Of a stretch of DNA of 33,626 bases, positions 25,181 through 32,983 are shown one piece after another. Every line of letters begins with the position of its first letter. Position 1 is the first letter of the stretch. This stretch comes from Myxococcota bacterium. GTDB taxonomy: Bacteria; Myxococcota; XYA12-FULL-58-9. The DNA lies in the NCBI GenBank assembly GCA_022703175.1, contig JAKLEG010000008.1:1-33626 (forward strand). Direction: 5' to 3'. A program made the position numbers and the translations under genes. Below the pieces are notes generated by a model, which did no database searches, was not told the DNA's origin, and saw only the letters and a program-made list of their open reading frames with translations.

Positions 25181-25443
25181 TAGCCAACTTCGACGGCTCA
25201 GACGTCACCCCCGCCATGCGCAACCCGCACTAAGTCCCTGCATAGCCTAGCCATCCCTAGCGTATGGCGTGATCCCAACATGGCAAGGGGACAGAAATAG
25301 CCGTGCGGTCGTGCGGTCTGAAGTCTACAGAAGGGCGCAACGCTTGTTGCCAGACGACGATACACCTCCCTGAAATACTTGTGGTTGTTGGTTGGCATCG
25401 TTCTCGCATTGGCGCACCTCGGCCCTTTACTTGAGAGGATCCC
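25181..25443. other. Divergent intergenic region, kinase and lipoprotein genes
   Basis: A 263-bp region between two divergent genes. It contains a tandem copy of GTGCGGTC (25303-25310 and 25311-25318). A possible rightward promoter is TTGCCA (25347-25352), an 18-bp spacer and TGAAAT (25371-25376), with a predicted start near 25384. GAGAGGA at 25433-25439 is the likely ribosome binding site of the lipoprotein gene. The rest shows nothing I recognise. Confidence 0.35.
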
Positions 25444-26259
25444 ATGCAGCGCTGCAAAAGCCTCGCGAAAGGCGCGCCGATGTCCAGCCGCAACTTCCTG
25501 CTTGTTATCCTGGCCCTGCTGCCTACCTTCGGGAATAGCTGCAGCAGCAACGGCGACCAGACTCAACCCCGGCATGGCGACAACCTGCGCGGTGATGCCG
25601 ATGTAGACGATGAGCAGGCAAGCGACACCGCTGAGGCGGACTATGATGTGGGCGACTCGGGGCCGCTCAGCGCCTTTCCCTGGCGCATTCCCACCATCCA
25701 TCCGTTTGACTGCGGCGCAGGTGGGATCGTGGGCTTTTGGGATATCGACTACCTCTGCAAGATTCAGACAGGCGGCTTGGATTTAGAGCTGTACCTGCAA
25801 GCCTCCCCCAACGCTTGCGAAGGCAGTATCATGCCGTTTGCCGACATGACCGTGCCCGGTGCCTGGATCAAGCGCACCGGCGAAAACCTGGTATGGCGCG
25901 TCTCTGCAAGCTTTGAGGCGGGCGGCAACCATCGCAACGACTCAATGGCCTTTGCCGTAGACGGCACTCTCTATCGGATTTGGCATTCGTCCTTCGGCAT
26001 CGGCTTTCGCGCCTGCGTCGCGCCGGATTGCCTGCTCATCTGCACGGACGAAGCCAGCGTCGGTCATCCGTGTGATGAGTACAACAACGTCGCGGTGAAT
26101 GGTTGTGCGCGTAACAGTGGCGATGGCCCGCCCCCCAACCCCGTGATCTGCATACCAATCGCCTCCGATGGCTCGGTGTCCCCTTACCTCGATCCTTGGC
26201 AAGTCCAAGCCAGTGACGAAAGCTACCCGATCTTGCCTTGCGAAGGAGATCTGTCATGA
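25444..26259 (+). CDS. Lipoprotein of unknown function
   Basis: A 271-residue exported lipoprotein; I do not recognise a family. The hydrophobic signal core NFLLVILALLP leads to a lipobox-like FGNSC (Cys33 counting from the start given). An internal ATG at 25480 (MSSRNFLL) is an equally plausible start and would give 259 residues. After the lipobox comes an acidic, disordered spacer (DADVDDEQASDTAEAD), then a Cys-rich globular region with paired cysteines (FDCGAGG, DYLCKI, NACEGS, RACVAPDCLLICTDE, HPCDEY, NGCARN, VICIPI, LPCEGD), probably disulfide-bonded and thus outside the cytoplasm. The stop overlaps the next gene's ATG (ATGA at 26256-26259), so the two lipoproteins are coupled and may work together. 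Confidence 0.75.
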   Translation: MQRCKSLAKGAPMSSRNFLLVILALLPTFGNSCSSNGDQTQPRHGDNLRGDADVDDEQASDTAEADYDVGDSGPLSAFPWRIPTIHPFDCGAGGIVGFWDIDYLCKIQTGGLDLELYLQASPNACEGSIMPFADMTVPGAWIKRTGENLVWRVSASFEAGGNHRNDSMAFAVDGTLYRIWHSSFGIGFRACVAPDCLLICTDEASVGHPCDEYNNVAVNGCARNSGDGPPPNPVICIPIASDGSVSPYLDPWQVQASDESYPILPCEGDLS

Positions 26260-28655
26260 GACGCCTCGCCGAGCTCCTGCTCGCGATGGCCACCCTGGGA
26301 CTGCTGAGCTGCAACTCAGGCGACGACCGCTGCAACACCGGCAACCTGGAGCTACAGCTCGCAGGTGTCAGCGCCGATGCGCCCTACTTCATCACCGTAG
26401 GTGTTACGCCCAACGGCGAAATTCGCCGCCTGCGTTGCCCCGGCCCAGACACGGCGTTGGCGCAATGTCGCCCGCACGGCGCATACTTTGGCGCGCTGCC
26501 GCGAACCACCCTGCTCATCACGGTACAACAATCAGGCGCTGCGACGCTCTCGGCGCGCACCGACGCCTTGGTGTCTGACACCACCTGCGCCGATCCGGTG
26601 CTGCTACCGCTTAACCAAAACGCCTTGCCGGCGCCCACAAGCCTAGAAGACTACGCCACCGGCTTCGATGCTACGACTGGCGTGGATGAATTTGTGCGCC
26701 TGGCGGTCGCAGTCCCCACCGAGAATGGCCTGACCCACGCGGTAAAGTTCGTGATCACAGATGTGCGTGGCGCACCCACCGTGTATTTTCAAAATACCAA
26801 AAAATACCCACTGCACTACAGCTTCTACCGGGCGGTGCTGCACGGTGAATTGGCGCTGGATGACTATGAAGCCACGACGTACTACGGCGCCACTCGCACC
26901 CAAATGGCTGGCACGCTGGTGTACGACCCGGCGCGCACCGTGAGAAGCGACGCCTGGGCACAAACCTTCACCGCACCTGTCACGTTGGAGTTTTTCCCGA
27001 GCGACGACTTGACCCCGGCGTTGGCACAACTGGCCCAACGCCTCGTCGCCGAACGCGTGGGCTTCGCCGACCCTTGTGGGAGCCCGCATGGGCTTGGCTA
27101 TGTGCCAGGCAATGACCAGCGCGAACGGGAGCTACAAGCGCACGCCTGGGAATTTGCCGCCACCAACAGCTTGTACCTGCTGCGGGCGGAATTGTACGGC
27201 GACGTGCTGGTGCAATACCTGAACGTCGGCAAGGCGTGCGGCACGCTGCGCTACCTGACCCCCGAACAATTCTTGGCCACCCCGCTGTCGTTCAAAGATA
27301 TCGCGCTGCTGTCTCGCTTACCCAACGAGGTGCCGCTCGTGGGTGGCACCCTCACCGAGGAGCTGCAAACCCCACTGGCCCATGTGAATGTCGCCGCACG
27401 CGCCCGCGGTACGCCCAACATGGCGCTCTTGGGCGCAAGCCAACGGCCCGAGATTGCCCCACTTCTAGGGCAACTCGTGTGTTTTGAGGTGAACTTGGGA
27501 GGCTACACCTTGAGCGCCGCGACGCTAGCCGAGGCCCAGGCGTTTTGGGACGCACGCGTGCCAGCCGAGCCGTACGTGCCGGTGGCAGACCTGAGCGTCA
27601 CCGAATTATTGAGCTTCGCTGACCTTGGCTTTACCGACGCCGATACCGTGGGAGTCAAAGCCGCTAACTTGGCGGAGCTATCGCACTTCATGGGCGAGCT
27701 GTCACCGCAAGGTCTGGCTGTGCCGTTCGTACACTTCGCCAACCACCTGCAACAAAACCTCGTGACCACCGAGTTGTGCAGCGTGGCCGACAGCAACTGT
27801 CGCACCGAGGGGCGCACGACCAGCCTGTGCGACGCCGTGAGCGTAGGCTGTAGTGCAGCCGTGAGCGCGGGTCAGACGCTGGCCCAGTACATCGACACCC
27901 AGCTTTTAGACCCGACGTTCCTCACCGACACAGCGACTCGTGAGGCCACGCTCAATACACTGCGCCAGCTCATCGCGCATGCGCCGGTGGCTGCTGCGTT
28001 GGCCACCGACCTGGACGCCGCGGTGCTAAACCTGGCTGCAACCGACCCGGTGCGCTTGCGCTCCAGCACCAATGCCGAAGACCTGCCGCAATTCTCGGGT
28101 GCGGGATTGTACGACTCCTACGGCGCCGAGCTGGGTACCGACCGACGACCCTCGGCACGCGTACGCAAGGTGTGGGCCAGCGCTTTTAACTTTCGTGCCT
28201 TCGAGGAGCGGGCCTTCTGGGCTATCGATCAACGCGCCACGATGATGGGCGTCGCGGTTCACAAGAGCTATCCGAATGAGGCCGCCAACGGTGTGCTCAT
28301 CACGCAAAGCATCGCCAACCCGGGCGTCAGCGGCTACTACGTGAACGTGCAGCTGGGCGAGGTGTCGGTGACCAATCCTGAAGGGGGTGTGCTGCCTGAG
28401 GTGTTGACCCTTTTGCCCTCGGGTATGGGGCTGTTGGTGCTCCGCGATCGGTACTCCACATTGTCACCCGGGGTGCCGATCCTGAGCGATGCCGAGCTGT
28501 TGAGCCTCTACCAAGCAGCCGCCCAGGTGCAGGCGCACTTCGCGCCGCTGTACGGGGCCAATCCAGCGACTCTCGCGCTCGACCTGGAGTTCAAATTTGA
28601 TAATCCCAACCGCAATCTGATCATCAAGCAGACGCGCCCGTACTATCAACGCTAG
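26256..28655 (+). CDS. Lipoprotein with dikinase-like phosphohistidine and ATP-grasp domains
   Basis: A 799-residue exported protein. GAAGGAG at 26242-26248 supports the ATG at 26256. The signal peptide ends in a textbook lipobox LLSC (Cys19). Residues about 20-340 are unassigned. Residues about 356-388 resemble the mobile phosphohistidine domain of PEP-utilising enzymes: VGGTLTEELQTPLAHVNVAA with His376 where the catalytic His (TSHAA) sits, followed by RARGTPN. Residues about 460-799 resemble the PEP/pyruvate or nucleotide-binding ATP-grasp domain: VGVKAANLAELS, LRSSTNAEDLPQFSGAGLYD (Arg602), KVWASAFNFRAFEERAFW, NGVLITQSI and the terminal LIIKQTRP. The His-then-ATP-grasp order matches glucan water dikinase rather than PPDK. 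Key residues look intact, yet the lipobox places it in the envelope, where ATP is scarce. Function unknown; domain call by pattern only. Confidence 0.8.
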   Translation: MRRLAELLLAMATLGLLSCNSGDDRCNTGNLELQLAGVSADAPYFITVGVTPNGEIRRLRCPGPDTALAQCRPHGAYFGALPRTTLLITVQQSGAATLSARTDALVSDTTCADPVLLPLNQNALPAPTSLEDYATGFDATTGVDEFVRLAVAVPTENGLTHAVKFVITDVRGAPTVYFQNTKKYPLHYSFYRAVLHGELALDDYEATTYYGATRTQMAGTLVYDPARTVRSDAWAQTFTAPVTLEFFPSDDLTPALAQLAQRLVAERVGFADPCGSPHGLGYVPGNDQRERELQAHAWEFAATNSLYLLRAELYGDVLVQYLNVGKACGTLRYLTPEQFLATPLSFKDIALLSRLPNEVPLVGGTLTEELQTPLAHVNVAARARGTPNMALLGASQRPEIAPLLGQLVCFEVNLGGYTLSAATLAEAQAFWDARVPAEPYVPVADLSVTELLSFADLGFTDADTVGVKAANLAELSHFMGELSPQGLAVPFVHFANHLQQNLVTTELCSVADSNCRTEGRTTSLCDAVSVGCSAAVSAGQTLAQYIDTQLLDPTFLTDTATREATLNTLRQLIAHAPVAAALATDLDAAVLNLAATDPVRLRSSTNAEDLPQFSGAGLYDSYGAELGTDRRPSARVRKVWASAFNFRAFEERAFWAIDQRATMMGVAVHKSYPNEAANGVLITQSIANPGVSGYYVNVQLGEVSVTNPEGGVLPEVLTLLPSGMGLLVLRDRYSTLSPGVPILSDAELLSLYQAAAQVQAHFAPLYGANPATLALDLEFKFDNPNRNLIIKQTRPYYQR

Positions 28656-28690
28656 GCGTAGCGACGCCTGCGGCATCTTGACCGGCAGGC
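28654..28690 (+). terminator. Possible terminator hairpins after the dikinase-like gene
   Basis: Two overlapping, mutually exclusive hairpins lie at the end of the gene: AGGCGT (28654-28659) with ACGCCT (28664-28669), and GCCTGCGG (28666-28673) with CCGGCAGGC (28682-28690, one bulge). An A/T-rich stretch (28691-28720) follows but there is no clean T tract, so termination is plausible, not shown. Confidence 0.35.
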
Positions 28691-28834
28691 CTAATAACTC
28701 AAGATTCTATTGTTTATTCAAAGTGTTACGGCTCCGGGCTTGCATAGACGGCCGGCTCGGTGTTTGCTGCAGGTCGGGGCAGGTGTCCCAAACAGGTATG
28801 TGGCCGACTTTAGAGGCCGTCAGGGAGGTAGACA

Positions 28835-29026
28835 GTGTCGGGGCGTATTCATCAACTTATCGACCAAGTGATCCAGGTGCGCACGCATGGCAATCCGTCC
28901 ATGCAGCACTTTGTACGGGTGCAGTTGTTGCTGCAGGGAATCGATCCAACCAAGTTCTCGCCGCAAAGCCCCGACGACCCGGCCATCGAAGCCAAACTGC
29001 AAGAGATGCTGAAGAGCCTTACCTAG
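28835..29026 (+). CDS. Small 63-residue protein coupled to FIST gene
   Basis: A 63-residue cytoplasmic protein starting at GTG, supported by a strong SD, AGGGAGG at 28822-28828, 6 bp upstream. The sequence is amphipathic and probably helical: IHQLIDQVIQVRTHGN...MQHFVRVQLLLQGI, then DPTKFSPQSPDDPAIEAKLQEMLKSL. I do not recognise a family. Its stop codon overlaps the SD of the FIST gene (AGGAG at 29025-29029), and the next ATG is 8 bp further on, so the two genes are made together and the small protein may be a partner or regulator of the FIST protein. A long open frame from 28678 that runs into the FIST gene in another frame ignores this arrangement and is unlikely to be real upstream of 29035. 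Confidence 0.72.
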   Translation: MSGRIHQLIDQVIQVRTHGNPSMQHFVRVQLLLQGIDPTKFSPQSPDDPAIEAKLQEMLKSLT

Positions 29027-29034
29027 GAGCACCC

Positions 29035-30141
29035 ATGACCCTTCGTGTTGCCTACACCTACGAAACCGATATCACCAAAGCCACAGCGGCATTGAAGACC
29101 CAGCTCAAACCAGAACGCGCCAAATGGGTCCTCTACTTTGCCGCCAGTCGTTTTGACCCGCAGCATACCGCGGCGGCAATGAGCAAAGCGTTCGACGGCG
29201 CCACCGTCGTGGGCTGCACCACCGCGGGCGAGCTTACGAGCGGCAAAATGCTCAAACACAGCATCGTGGCAATGCTGTTGGATGATGACGAGCTAGAGCT
29301 GGTAGCTGCTGAAGTGGCAACGCCGATCAAAGACGGCGTCGAATCGGTTCGGCAAGCCCTGGGTCGGTTGGGCCAACAGCTCGGCAAACCGATCAGCAAG
29401 CTTGGCAACACCGACTACGTAGGCCTGGTGCTCACCGACGGCATGTCGGGCGCCGAAGAAGAGGTGATGGCCACGTTGACCCAGCACTGCAGTATACCCT
29501 TCGTCGGCGGCTCAGCCGGGGATGACCTGAAATTTCAGCAGACGTTCGTGAGCTTAAATGGCACGGCCCACAGCAACGCGACCTTGCTCGTGATCCTCAA
29601 ACCCAAACACGGTTTTGAGATTCTCAAGACGCAGAGCTTCAAGGCCCAAACCCAAACCCTCGTCGCCACCGACGTGGATGAACCCAATCGAACCGTGCGC
29701 GCCTTCAACGGCAAACCGGCCGCTGCCGAATATGCGCGCGTCTTGGGAATTGCCCAAGAGGCACTGGCCAGCGCCTTCATGCAACACCCGCTCGGCCTGA
29801 TGGTAGATGAAGAGCCCTTTGTACGCAGCCCGCAACAGCTTAAAGGCGATGCGGTGGTGTTTTACTGCGCGGTGAAAAAGGGCATGGAGCTGCGCCTGCT
29901 CGATGGCACCGATATCGTGGCCGACACAAGTCAGGCCCTAGCCGAAACCCAAGCGCGCGGCCCAATCCGCGGCTTGATCAACTTCCACTGTATCCTGCGC
30001 ACCCTGGGTCTAGAGGCGAACCGCCAAACCGACGCCTATGGCAAGTTGTTCAGCGCTATCCCCACGATTGGCTTTAGCACCTACGGCGAAGCCTACATCG
30101 GCCACATCAACCAAACCTCCACGATGCTGGTGTTGCGCTAG
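29035..30141 (+). CDS. FIST-domain sensory protein
   Basis: A 368-residue soluble protein with a FIST_N domain followed by FIST_C. AGGAG at 29025-29029 fixes the ATG at 29035. Typical features are the N-terminal strand WVLYFAASRFD, the VVGCTTAGELTSG loop (about residues 60-72), the GLVLTDGMSGAEEEVM and VPF-VGGSAGDDLKFQQT segments, and in the C-terminal half AAAEYARVLGI, the HPLGL segment, an INFHCILRTLG strand and the terminal TIGFSTYGEAYIGHINQTSTMLVL. FIST domains are thought to sense small molecules and are often linked to chemotaxis or cyclic-nucleotide signalling proteins. Here it stands alone, with a 63-residue partner gene just upstream; an adenylate cyclase lies 1.2 kb away on the other strand. 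The ligand is unknown. Confidence 0.88.
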   Translation: MTLRVAYTYETDITKATAALKTQLKPERAKWVLYFAASRFDPQHTAAAMSKAFDGATVVGCTTAGELTSGKMLKHSIVAMLLDDDELELVAAEVATPIKDGVESVRQALGRLGQQLGKPISKLGNTDYVGLVLTDGMSGAEEEVMATLTQHCSIPFVGGSAGDDLKFQQTFVSLNGTAHSNATLLVILKPKHGFEILKTQSFKAQTQTLVATDVDEPNRTVRAFNGKPAAAEYARVLGIAQEALASAFMQHPLGLMVDEEPFVRSPQQLKGDAVVFYCAVKKGMELRLLDGTDIVADTSQALAETQARGPIRGLINFHCILRTLGLEANRQTDAYGKLFSAIPTIGFSTYGEAYIGHINQTSTMLVLR

Positions 30142-30368
30142 CCAACCGTGGCAGTTGCGTTTGTCCCGGACGCATCACAGCAGTGATTCGAGCCTGCAGT
30201 CCGACTCCATCACATACCGTGACGCAATGCGTCTAAGTAGCTGAAACTAGGTCATTTGTCGCAATGTGGGCGCAACGTCTCTTGGCGACGTGCCGATAAG
30301 GGAGCAGGATTTGCCCGTTTCCAAAAATAGGATCTTGGGCTAGGCCCTAACAAAAGGTTGGAGGAACC
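30142..30368. other. Intergenic region rich in short inverted repeats
   Basis: A 227-bp gap. Inverted repeats are TGCGT/ACGCA (30156-30160 and 30170-30174), TCAC/GTGA just after it, the near-perfect palindrome GACGCAATGCGTC (30221-30233), ACGTC/GACGT (30275-30279 and 30287-30291) and GGGC/GCCC around 30338-30348. None has a T tract. GGAGG near 30359-30363 is the ribosome binding site of the next gene. I could not match any known riboswitch. The palindrome is the best candidate for a protein-binding operator. Confidence 0.35.
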
Positions 30369-31262
30369 ATGAAGATCAGCAACGTAGAACGTGCGTTTCG
30401 TGATGCGGCAGCCAATGGCATCATCAGCAAAAAAGAAGCTGGTGAGATCAACAAGCTGGCCGAGAGCTGTCGCAGCCGCGAAGCACTGTTGCAGGGGCTG
30501 GTTGCCAAGTACGCCAAGACACCAGCACAAGAGTACAAAATGAAGTCGGTGTTGGGTCTGAACACCGGCATCGTCGGCCCGATGGACGCCAACCTTGGCA
30601 AAGTGTCGCCCACGACCCACAAGGCGCTCGTGAAGGCATATGAGGCCATCAAGAGCAATCTGGGTGAAACGACCAACGCGCTGAACAACAAGAGCCTCAC
30701 CTGCGTGTCAGACGTGCTCGTGAAGTCGTTGCCTGGTGCCTGCGGTGGCTCGGTGGTGAAAGCCATGATCCCGGTTTCCACCAGCATCCCACCCGTGGAC
30801 GCCAAGAACCCGAATAACGTCGGCACCTTCTACATTGAAATCCTGCGCGGCGGCGTGGCTCCGGGCATCTCGAAAGAAGTGTACGGCCCGTTCGAATTGA
30901 ACAAGGCGAAGAGCACCGGGCCGGTATCAGTGCACGGTATCGAGAACGGCAAAACGATTGAGATGACCAAGGGTGAGAAGCTCACCGTGGCGCTCCCCGA
31001 GAATTCTGGCAGCACCGGCTTAAACTGGCACCTCGTCAACCCGAACCGCGAGTTTGGTGGCCCGACGAAAGAGTTCTTCCAGGTCGGCGGCGCACCGCGC
31101 GCGATGGGCGGCGGTACGGACGGTGGCACGCAGTTCTTCGAGTTTGATACCAAGAAGAACAGCTTGCTCCACGCGGGCGAAACCTATCCGCTGCGCTTCG
31201 AGCTCAACCGAGGTTCGGGCAAGGCCTACGACAAGTTCACGGTGAAAGTGAAGATCATCTAA
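30369..31262 (+). CDS. Chagasin-like (I42) protease inhibitor domain protein
   Basis: A 297-residue protein; ATG follows GGAGG. The C-terminal about 100 residues fit the chagasin/I42 cysteine-protease-inhibitor fold: TIEMTKGEKLTVALP, then NSGSTGLNW (212-220) in place of the inhibitory NPTTGYxW loop, then GGGTDGGTQFFEF (247-259) in place of the GxGG loop, and a third loop near 279-290 (LNRGSGKAYDKF) where the family has RPW. Two of three inhibitory loops are recognisable, the third is altered. Residues 1 to about 130 are a separate helical domain (ISNVERAFRDAAANGIISKKEAGEINKLAE) that could be a carrier or targeting module. There is no signal peptide, unlike most bacterial I42 proteins. A strong terminator follows, so this is its own transcription unit. 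Confidence 0.68.
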   Translation: MKISNVERAFRDAAANGIISKKEAGEINKLAESCRSREALLQGLVAKYAKTPAQEYKMKSVLGLNTGIVGPMDANLGKVSPTTHKALVKAYEAIKSNLGETTNALNNKSLTCVSDVLVKSLPGACGGSVVKAMIPVSTSIPPVDAKNPNNVGTFYIEILRGGVAPGISKEVYGPFELNKAKSTGPVSVHGIENGKTIEMTKGEKLTVALPENSGSTGLNWHLVNPNREFGGPTKEFFQVGGAPRAMGGGTDGGTQFFEFDTKKNSLLHAGETYPLRFELNRGSGKAYDKFTVKVKII

Positions 31263-31289
31263 TTCGGTAGCGCGTTAAGCTTGATGATG

Positions 31290-31332
31290 AACGGCGTGGG
31301 AGCCCCTAAGGTTCTCACGCCGTTTTGTTTTT
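31290..31332 (+). terminator. Rho-independent terminator
   Basis: AACGGCGTG (31290-31298) pairs perfectly with CACGCCGTT (31316-31324), a 9-bp stem with a 17-base loop, followed at once by TTTTGTTTTT (31323-31332). It ends the I42 gene. The opposite strand has no T tract, so it is best read in the plus direction. Confidence 0.9.
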
Positions 31333-31345
31333 GGGAGCCTGATGG

Positions 31346-32851
31346 CTAGGCAGAGCTGGCTTCTGGCGTGGCAGGCAAGGTGGCCGCAGGTTGCGCCGCC
31401 TCACCGTCGGCCAACAGCCGCGTAACCCCGTAGAGCGCCACCGGCTCCTGTTTGCCTTTCACCTTTACGGCCGGCAGTGCGGTTGCGACCACGTGCTTGG
31501 CCACCGCATGGTACGTCGCTTCAGAGATGAGCAGCGGCACGCCGGTGGCCTTGGTTTGGCTTTCTAGGCGCTGTGCCAAGTTCACCGCATCACCAATGAC
31601 CGTGTATTCCATACGCCGCATATGCCCGATGTTGCCGGCGACCACCGGTCCGGTGTTGATGCCAATCCCAATCTTGATGGCAAACTGCCCGCGCGCCGCA
31701 CGGCGTTCGTTCAGCTCATCCAGCGCCTTCAGCATCTCCAGCGCCGTCTTGACCGCACGTAGCTCCGGCTCGGGTTGGTCCACTGGGACGTTGTACACGG
31801 CCATCAAGGCGTCGCCGATGAACTTGTTGAGAAAGCCATCGTGCTTGAAGACGATCTCCACCATCACGTTGAAATACTCGTTCAGCAGCGAGACCACTTC
31901 GGGCGGAGATAGCCGCTCGGAAAGATTGGTAAAACTACGAATATCCGAGAACAACACGGTGGCGTTGCGATTTTCGCCGGTGAGGGTGAGGCCGCCCTTT
32001 TGGGTGATACGACGCATGACCTGCGTCGATACGTAGCGCGAGAAGGCATCCTTAAGTTGCTCGCGTTCGCGCAAACCGCGCACCATGAAGTTGTAGGTGG
32101 CGGCCAACATGCCAATCTCATCGGTGCGCTGAATCATCACCTCGTTTTCGAGGTTGCCTTCGTGCACCGCGCGCATCGCGTTCACCACCCGCGACAGCGG
32201 CTGAATCACCATACGGCCCAGGGCAATGGTGGCGTACACCACCAACAGTACCAGCGTGCCTATGAGCACGCTGACATTGACGATGAGGTCGCGGCGGAAG
32301 TCCGCTTCTAAGCGGTCCATCGAGGTGCCCACCAAAAGCTTGCCTACCTCGCCTTTGCCGGGCACCTGCAGGGTAAAGCGCTTGACCCGCATCGACGGCC
32401 CCAAAGCCCCCCCCAAGCGCGCCACTTCGTTGAGCACCTCGGTTTCATCGGCGAGCCGCTTGCCGCCCGGAAACTCCGTGGCGGACGGCCGTGCCCGACC
32501 GGCCATGAAGCGACTTTGGGTGTCGACGATGAGGCCAAACGCCAAATCACGATTCTTGTTGTTCTGAATGATGGCGACGGTGAGGAAATTGGATAGGAAG
32601 TTCTTGATGCGCGGACTATCCAAATCTTCACTGGCCAATTGCCCCGTGAGCGCGGCCACCACCACGCGGCCGACCGTCTCGCGGTTGATCAGCGCCTCTT
32701 CCTGAAGCGCCTGCCGGTGTGTGAACAATTGAAAGATGTTTTGTGCGGTAAAAATGATGCCGATGATCAGGATCAGGCCCAACGTCAGCTTGAGCCTGAG
32801 ACTCATCTTGACGCGCGTAAGTTCGGGCGTCTCGTCGTTGCTTATGCTCAT
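31346..32851 (-). CDS. Membrane class III adenylate cyclase (HAMP)
   Basis: A 501-residue membrane signalling enzyme. TM1 is at about 19-43 and TM2 at about 190-213, with a periplasmic sensor between. A HAMP linker follows (LGRMVIQPLSRVVNAM...NLENEV...DEIGMLAATYNFM, about 212-258). The class III cyclase domain is about 290-470: metal-binding Asp303 (LFSDIRSF) and Asp347 (KFIGDALMAVYN), and transition-state Asn424/Arg428 in GDAVNLAQRLE. The substrate-choosing pair is Lys343 and Thr417 (EYTVIGD), the Lys/Thr set of many bacterial adenylate, not guanylate, cyclases. A Pro/Ala-rich tail ends the protein. The ATG at 32851 has a poor SD; an internal ATG at 32806 is possible. All catalytic residues are present, so cAMP production is likely. 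The gene converges on the terminator of the I42 gene. Confidence 0.93.
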   Translation of the reverse strand: MSISNDETPELTRVKMSLRLKLTLGLILIIGIIFTAQNIFQLFTHRQALQEEALINRETVGRVVVAALTGQLASEDLDSPRIKNFLSNFLTVAIIQNNKNRDLAFGLIVDTQSRFMAGRARPSATEFPGGKRLADETEVLNEVARLGGALGPSMRVKRFTLQVPGKGEVGKLLVGTSMDRLEADFRRDLIVNVSVLIGTLVLLVVYATIALGRMVIQPLSRVVNAMRAVHEGNLENEVMIQRTDEIGMLAATYNFMVRGLREREQLKDAFSRYVSTQVMRRITQKGGLTLTGENRNATVLFSDIRSFTNLSERLSPPEVVSLLNEYFNVMVEIVFKHDGFLNKFIGDALMAVYNVPVDQPEPELRAVKTALEMLKALDELNERRAARGQFAIKIGIGINTGPVVAGNIGHMRRMEYTVIGDAVNLAQRLESQTKATGVPLLISEATYHAVAKHVVATALPAVKVKGKQEPVALYGVTRLLADGEAAQPAATLPATPEASSA

Positions 32852-32983
32852 ACAGGGCCGACCCTAACACGGCTTTGTTGTGACGCACCATGCCAGAACC
32901 ACCGACGCCTTGACCCGTGACAACCCCCTACCGCTTGTGCGAAATGCTGCACCAAACCACCACCACGCCGATAACGGATTCTG
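32852..32983. other. Divergent intergenic region
   Basis: A 132-bp gap separates the leftward cyclase from the rightward lipoprotein and must serve both promoters. I see no promoter pair good enough to call on either strand. Only a weak GGA precedes the lipoprotein ATG. Confidence 0.3.

Noticed and set aside
28678-29034. Long N-terminal extension of the FIST protein in frame from 28678
   Set aside because: The strong SD at 29025-29029 and the small gene 28835-29026 in another frame fit a start at 29035; the upstream part lacks a domain and has no SD at its start.
30142-30368. Riboswitch (for example c-di-GMP class I) upstream of the chagasin-like gene
   Set aside because: The conserved core of known classes is not present; only unrelated short hairpins.
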